A stretch of DNA of 24,351 nucleotides, from NCBI GenBank assembly GCA_004151065.3, contig NWUY0300062808.1, forward strand, positions 15,502 to 39,852, in the 5' to 3' direction. The DNA is from Larix sibirica (lineage: Eukaryota; Streptophyta; Pinopsida; Pinales; Pinaceae). Made by a program: the position numbers and the translations under genes. The notes below the pieces were generated by a model. That model was given only the letters and a program-made list of their open reading frames with translations. It had not been told where the DNA came from and made no database searches. Of the stretch, positions 19,158 to 24,351 are shown in pieces. Positions within the stretch are counted from its first letter, which is position 1. Every line of letters begins with the position of its first letter.

Positions 19158-20440
19158 ATGCAATAGTAATCAGGCCAATAAAAAACCAAGAATATGCAAA
19201 ACTTTGTCTCTGAGGACTCTGTCTTCAAGACTGATTCAGAGACATCTTTTCCCTGCAATTAAATCATCAAGTTATCAACCATCAACGCATTTCAAACTTC
19301 TGCACTTGCTATTTGACAACACACATGGTTGAACACGTTCAACTTTGGTTCAATTGCCTGCATTGCCAAGCTCAATGCACTTTGCAGTTCTGCAATGCCA
19401 GTAAAACAATGCCTATTGAATGTGCAACCACAATCATGAATCTGACTCAAATGCTTGCATTGATGGCTGGAAGCATCTATACTCTGTCACAACTCTTCAA
19501 CAACTTCTGGTCACTTGCCTGTGGATAGTCCTACTCTAAAAGGCCTGGATGCAATTGCCAGCTCCACTACCCCTTACATATCCATGTATATATATTACCA
19601 AACTGTTTTAAGATTCTTGTGATTGTAATCATTCTTCCATACACTTAAACACCATTAGTTAAACATATATGGCTGGTACTCATTCAAACCATACATGAAA
19701 TGACATCTATTAACAATAAATTATTTAAACCATAAGATATGGCCATACAAAATGATAAATCAATTAATCATATGAAGCTGCTCAGATTCCCATCCAATGA
19801 AGTAAAACGATAAGCTCATGCATTGAAACCTGTTCAAGGTGATAGTTTAATAAGTTGTATGTGAACGGATTTTATAAAAGGTAGTGAAGGTGACAAACTC
19901 ACTCCAAGCCAAGCTCCTTTAACCTTTGATAAGTCAAAGCAAGGGAGATGCACAGCTTCCAAAGCATTGGATGTTTAAACATCGATAATGATTTGTAATT
20001 GTTCTATGGTCAATTGATGGAGGGGGAAACTATCCCAGCTCGCTGTACCAGGTCAACCAATGCTCACACAAAGCATGGACAGCACTTCCCATGCCCAACT
20101 AGAGTCGTACAACCTCATAAAAACTATGACCATCCAATCCTATTCTGTTACGGCCTGTACAGCAGCATGTGAGCTCAATCAAATTATCAATTGCTAGAAG
20201 CAGCATACAGTTTACAGAATTGTACCAGCTTGAGCAAAAAAGCCCAACAACGTTTAATTTGACCAACAATGGGAGTAATTCGACCTGCAATGAACAAAGA
20301 CGCCCAACAACAGAGAAGGTTCGGCTCAGGCAAAACAAAAAACGCCCCAGGCAATACAAATTCGTTTCACAATCCCTAAGATTCACAAAACGCCAACAAA
20401 CCCATTTGGAAACTTCCTACATAAATGCAATGGCTATGAG
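19158..20440. other. Mostly non-coding, no gene supported
   Basis: Frames of 70-97 codons occur on both strands (for example 19313-19528 plus, 20386-20099 minus, 20169-20462 plus), but they overlap one another and carry no motif. The 19310-19530 segment is less AT-rich than its surroundings and could be transcribed. Confidence 0.45.
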
Positions 20441-20551
20441 ATGGCAGCCATTGATCCTTTGAGCTTGGGGAAACATCCAATGGAGGGAGGAAAAGTGCTT
20501 GAACTTCCATTGACAATATTAGCCAAGAAATGCCATAAAACAATGAGTTAA
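20441..20551 (+). CDS. Small ORF of 36 codons, unknown
   Basis: ATG at 20441 has G at -1 and +4 and opens a 36-codon frame beginning MAAIDPLSLGKH and ending at TAA 20549-20551. The composition looks protein-like, with a MEGGKVLELPLTILAKK stretch, but the frame is short and nothing near it supports expression. It may equally be chance or a fragment of a former exon. Confidence 0.2.
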   Translation: MAAIDPLSLGKHPMEGGKVLELPLTILAKKCHKTMS

Positions 20552-21589
20552 AAATTCCTCTCAATAACACTCTCATCATTAACTAGCAGCTATTGACATC
20601 ACAGAAAAGCTCCATTAAAACACATAAGCAAACCAACTCAGCAAAATAGCAATACACACAGGAAATCATAGCACATTGGAGATGTTATTTACCCTGGAAA
20701 CCCAAATGGGAAAGTCAACATTCAATGGTTGCTTTAGTTCTTTTATTCAACAATATCTGGTTACAATGCAGCTCTGGGCTCTTTGTCATTCTCCTCTCTT
20801 GGCCCAAAGAATAGGCAAAAATCCCTTTGGTAGTGAAAGTACAAGAGATTACAGGAGAGATAGGGGTAATGGGAAGGCCAATAGGTTGACCTTTCAGTTC
20901 CCATTCCCCTCTGTTATTTTCATTTTTCTATATCATTAATTTTTTTCTTCTTCTATTTTGTCTTATTTACATTTACATTTACATTTGCATTGTCCTGAAT
21001 GTTTTGCTCAACCTTCTTTATTTGCCTAAATGCACTTAATGACTGAGTCTTACAACCATTAGTTGGTTTGAATCCATTTCGGATCACTTTAAAAGAAATA
21101 AAAGAGTACAAAGAGAGTGCTGAAAGTTAGGAATACCTCCATCTTTGTTGAATGGTGCTAGACTAGTGCATTCTACTTGTTGATTAGGGTTTAATTATCA
21201 AGGTTTTGTCAATTTTGTGTGGTTGGAAGACGTTCTCTTGGAGAAGTCTTCTTTGTAAAGGGCCTTGGATCTCTACTTCGCCTTTGTTTGGCTCTCCAAA
21301 CGAACCCTTGGGGCTGTTGGTTGATGCCCTAATTTCGCAATCCTAGAGGAACTTTTCATGTAGGAATGCTGATCATCGATCCCTTATGCCCTGGGATTGA
21401 GAGAAGAATCATATCCCTTCTCTTGTCATCTTCTTATCCAAAATTTCATGCATTTACATATGCAAATATTTGCATCTTCATGGTAGATTAGGTTTGCAAT
21501 TTTATTTCTAAAAAGAAAACCTAAAAATTTTAAAATTCTTTTAAAATCCCCAAAATAGTAAATTTTTGCAAAATTGAAGCCCTAGAAGG
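20552..21589. other. Intergenic, no gene supported
   Basis: The plus-strand frame at 20676-20939 has no motif. A (ATTTAC)n hexamer run lies at about 20967-20985 and a 16-bp palindrome at 21460-21475. The 21180-21480 part is less AT-rich and could be leader sequence of a retroelement, but I cannot show it. Confidence 0.5.
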
Positions 21590-22110
21590 GCAGTGGCCTG
21601 CCTCAATTTGGCCACAGTCCAAACGGCATCAGCCTCATAAGGCTGCCCAAACCCTTGCCTTGCCTCATTTAGGCCCTCGGCCTCCCTTTGCAGCCCTTGA
21701 AATCCCCCCTTTAGCCCTCCAATTACCCTAACAGCCTAGGCCGAGCCCTCACAAGGTAGCCCTAAACCTTCGGCCTCTCTCTTCCTACCCTTGGCCCTCT
21801 CTTTTTCTGCTTTTTAAACCCTCGACCTCCTCATTTAGGACCTCGGCCTGCCCTTTTTCAGTCCTTTAGCCCTTCAGCCCTTCCTTAGGCCTCTCTCTCC
21901 TTCTTCTACCCCTTGGCCTGCGTTCTTTTAGCCCTAAACCTTCCCTCTAGACCTTGGCCTACTCCCTTCATGCCACGGATCTCCTTTTTCAGACCTAAAC
22001 TATTCCTCTTAAGTCCCTAACCCTTCTCCTAAGCCCTAGCGCTCCCCTATCTTACCTCGCTTTCCCTCTAAGCAACATCCTAAGCCCTAAAACGAGGCCT
22101 TAAGGGTCCT
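21590..22110. repeat. Pyrimidine-rich degenerate minisatellite
   Basis: On the plus strand this stretch of about 520 bases is strongly C/T-rich and built from loosely repeated blocks such as ccctcggcctccctttt, agccctaaaccttc and ccttggcctgc, spaced roughly 30-45 bases apart. Some blocks contain CCCTAAA (21760 and 21932 region), the plant telomere unit, but never in tandem. No stable reading frame is supported. Confidence 0.65.
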
Positions 22111-22643
22111 TTCAAAGTGACTCTTCAAGCCTACCTTGCTGTTGCTCCTAAATAGACCTGCAAATAGTAACAAACAGTGGTTAAAGAACTTGGATAATTG
22201 ATTAAATTAATGGATCAGACTTCCTTCTTATTCATGCTAGAATGAATGCTACTGCTGATCAGTGTTCCTACTACTTCTAGTCACCTAAATCACGTTATCC
22301 TAATGCTGCAATATCTATGTTTGGGGTACTGATACAATAAACAATCCGAGTTATCCATCAATTATTTGAATGCCATTCTGACTGAAAATGCTAATCTAAG
22401 TAATGCTGATATAATATTGTGATTTGGACTATTGAGTGCACTTACTGTTTGCATTTACTAAATGATAAGTGATAGCTGGTAAATTCAGAACCATATTATG
22501 TGCCAACTAACTCGTATTGTTTGGTACTAGAGCAATGGTGCCTTGTTAGATAACACTTGGATACTGTTCATAAATATTTTTATATGCATAATCCTCTAAT
22601 CATAGGCAGTCTCATGGTCCATTGCTACAGTATTTGTTACAAA
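22111..22643. other. Intergenic, no gene seen
   Basis: AT-rich sequence with neither a reading frame nor an obvious repeat. Confidence 0.55.
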
Positions 22644-22832
22644 CTAGTACCTAGTTGAAATTATCTCCAATATGTCATCTTCATTCTCTACTTGACTCCA
22701 TAAAGGCACTGATCTATGCATTAGGTTGTGAAGGTGTTTGGTGTAAATATTGACAGGCACACAGATAAGAGCTCTCCCCTTAGGGTGTTCATAATCCCAA
22801 AGAAGTTCACGGAATCGTGATCGAGGTGACAT
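22644..22832 (-). other. Protein-like 62-codon frame next to the retroelement break
   Basis: The minus-strand ATG at 22832 opens 62 codons with a balanced composition, including RFRELLWDYEHPKGRALI and a Glu/Asp-rich end. The same frame is open further upstream to about 22867. It starts just where similarity to integrase ends, so it may be host sequence or another element into which the pol fragment was joined. An AG that could serve as a splice acceptor lies just upstream (tgcag, about 22848). I do not recognise the sequence, and the frame may be chance. Confidence 0.25.
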
Positions 22833-22859
22833 TGGGTCACAACTTCTGCATGTGCTTAC

Positions 22860-23604
22860 TGGGCACTAGCCCTGCTAGTTTGTCCGGTAACACCTGTCAA
22901 CTGGAAAGCCTCTTGCCAAAATGCCCCCATGAACCTGCAATCTCGATCCCTGATGATGTGCTTGGGCAGCCCGTGCAGTTGAAACATTTCTCTGAAGAAA
23001 ACTTTTGCCACTTGAGCTGTTGAGTAGTCTGAGGAGACCGTGATAAGTGCATGGATTTCGTCAACTGATCCATAACAGCATAAATGCAATCTCGTCCTTG
23101 CACCCTCAGTAATCTTGTGATGAAGTCCATTGAGATGCTCTCCCACTTCTGTGCTGGTATGGGCAATGGCTGTAGTAATCTTGTCGCATGGGTCTGCTCT
23201 GTCTTATGCTGCTGACAAATCATGCACTCGCTCACATGCCTCAATATGCCATCCTTGAGGCTCTTCCAAGTGAAATTTTCCTTGATTTGCCGGTACGTCT
23301 TGAAATACCCCTGGTGCCTTGCTAGTGGTGCATCATGTGTTGCCCTTTGAATCTTCTCCTTAAGCTTGGATTCCGACACTAGATAGATCTTATCCTTGTA
23401 GAAGATGACATCATCAACTACCCTATACTTGTCATCCTGTATGAGACCATCCATTAGATCATACACAAATTTGTTCTTGGAATATTCCACCAAGAGGTGG
23501 GATTTCCAATCAGTTGAAATCTCCATCACTGAGCATGCAATTGGTTTCTTGGAAAGTGCATCAAACCGCCACATTCTTCTTCCCCTTAATGTACTCGATA
23601 TCAA
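22860..23604 (-). pseudogene. Integrase: zinc finger intact, core truncated
   Basis: The frame 23604-22897 includes the HHCC zinc-binding domain (H90, H96, C127 and C130 of this frame) with HQGYFKTYRQIKENF between the pairs, followed by LLQPLPIP and the core entry SMDFI with the first catalytic Asp (D160). A frameshift near 23045 moves the rest into the frame 23146-22856, which carries SSDYSTAQVAKVFF, LHGLPKHIIRDRD (second catalytic Asp) and GAFWQEAF. Similarity ends at about 22860, before the third catalytic residue (Glu), so the active site is incomplete. No chromodomain is present. Confidence 0.9.
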
Positions 23605-23985
23605 AATTGTAGGCTTGGATCATGCTGACCCACTTCTGCTATCTTTCATTTAAGTCCTTTTACTCTAAGAAGTGCCTCAAACTATTGTGATTTGTTTTGA
23701 GCGCAAACCTGTTTCCCACTAGATACTGCCTGACCTTTGCTAATGCATGCATGATGGCAAGCATTTCCTTGTCATATATGGAGTAGAGCCTCTCTGGCTC
23801 TTTGAGTTTCCTGCTCTCAAGGCTATCGGGTGTCTATTCTGCATCAAAATTGCCATGATACCTACACCTGAAGCGTCACACTCCATCACAAAAGGCTGGC
23901 TGAAGTCCAGAATTGCCAGCACCGAGCAAGTACTCATCAACTCTTTGAGCTTGTCAAAAGCTCAAAGAGAGTCATCAGTCCATCT
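23605..23985 (-). pseudogene. RNase H domain, frameshifted with stops
   Basis: The frame 23940-23740 carries [17 protein letters not shown] and [10 protein letters not shown], the first part of the RNase H domain typical of Ty3/gypsy pol, with the first catalytic Asp (ECDAS) kept. A frameshift near 23835 breaks it. The rest is readable as a frame with two TAA/TAG stops: [13 protein letters not shown], then KTNHNSLRHFLE. The usual KTDHN carries a catalytic Asp that is Asn here. Both stops fit C-to-T changes of Gln codons. Confidence 0.85.
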
Positions 23986-24104
23986 GAAAGCCCCCTTCTT
24001 CGTAAGATCGGTGGTGCATCTAGCTGTAAAAATCCCTTCACAAATCGTTTGTAGTATGTGCAGAGTCCAAAGAATCCTCGCAACTCTATTAGGGACCTCG
24101 GTGT

Positions 24105-24351
24105 GGGCCAATCCAAAATGGCCCGAATCTTCTCCTAGTGAACTTGAACACACTGTGCTCTCATCACATGACCTAAATATAAGATCTTTGTAAGGCTAAA
24201 TTCGCATTTGGAGGCCTTGGCATTCAAGGACTGCTCCTCCATAATGCCCAAAATCTCGTCCAGATGTCTCATATGCTCCTCCCACATCTTGCTGTAAATG
24301 TGGTCGTCGAAGAACACTAGCAAAAACTTCCTCAACTGTTTTTGAAGATAT
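24105..24351 (-). pseudogene. Reverse transcriptase C-terminal part
   Basis: The minus-strand frame from the window edge contains VFFDD, the F-x-DD form of the catalytic YxDD motif, followed by HIYSKMWEEH. One residue seems to be missing after DD compared with the usual gypsy sequence. Further on come AKASKCEF and YLGHVM, conserved landmarks of the palm and thumb in this family. The frame stops at a TAG near 24153-24151 but remains recognisable beyond it, with ILDWPTPRS and [16 protein letters not shown] leading towards RNase H. The enzyme would copy element RNA into DNA, but this copy is inactive. Confidence 0.88.

Larger units (their letters stand above)
22860..24351 (-). mobile_element. 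pol: Ty3/gypsy pol fragment (RT end, RNase H, integrase), dead
   Basis: On the minus strand the order is reverse transcriptase end, RNase H, integrase, which defines the Ty3/gypsy superfamily. Reading frames are broken by at least four frameshifts and several stops, so no protein can be made. The 5' part of pol lies beyond the right edge of the window. At the 3' side, similarity stops at about 22860 inside the integrase core, so the rest of integrase, any chromodomain and the 3' LTR are missing. Close likeness to plant chromovirus-type pol is my recollection of the family, not a search result. Confidence 0.9.

Noticed and set aside
20099-20462. Overlapping frames of 95 and 97 codons on opposite strands
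   Set aside because: They shadow each other, have no motif, and have poor composition for a known protein.
21760-21966. Interstitial telomere array
   Set aside because: CCCTAAA occurs singly and never in tandem, so it is part of the CT-rich degenerate repeat.

Overview
This window looks like nuclear DNA of a land plant with a large, repeat-dense genome. A conifer or other gymnosperm is my best guess, but it is an inference: nothing here fixes the species. The grounds are AT-rich intergenic DNA, heavily decayed Ty3/gypsy-type elements, foldback and tandem repeats, tRNA-derived SINE-like insertions, GT/AG introns, and only one convincing protein-coding gene. No bacterial operons, CRISPR arrays or structural RNA genes were seen. 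A run of N at 12584-13324 marks an assembly gap.

Layout. Positions 1-3132 hold two copies of a long tandem repeat of about 1.6 kb. Positions 3133-4284 hold no gene that I can see. A unit bounded by 11-bp inverted repeats (4285-4990) contains two tandem copies of a segment of about 325 bp, and a 62-bp duplication lies at 5240-5363. From 5364 to 8102 there is AT-rich DNA without a gene. A short decayed reading frame on the plus strand lies at 8103-8450. Positions 8754-12094 read best on the minus strand as one dead LTR-type element: a frame of about 400 codons (12094-10903), a second frame of 203 codons (10364-9756), a purine-rich tract, and an LTR-like sequence with TG...CA ends (8978-8754). 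The gap follows, flanked on both sides by the same AT-rich sequence. A degraded gag-like region on the minus strand (14922-13742) comes next, then about 1.1 kb of AT-rich DNA with a large inverted repeat (15346-15757).

The one good gene is on the plus strand from 16220. Exon 1 encodes a signal peptide and a long acidic segment. Exon 2 (17685-18383) is a tandem duplicate of nearly all of exon 1 apart from the signal peptide. Both exons end in phase 2, so they splice in frame. The duplicated block also carries the intron, which holds a dimeric tRNA-derived SINE-like sequence in both copies. A third exon at 19071 is possible but weak. A two-codon upstream ORF overlaps the main start codon by one base. 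I do not recognise the protein family.

From 19158 to 22640 there is mostly non-coding DNA: one small ORF of unknown meaning (20441-20551), a hexamer repeat, and a pyrimidine-rich degenerate minisatellite (21590-22110). The right end (22860-24351, minus strand) is the 3' part of a Ty3/gypsy pol gene: reverse transcriptase end, RNase H, integrase zinc finger and part of the integrase core. It is broken by stops and frameshifts and continues beyond the window.
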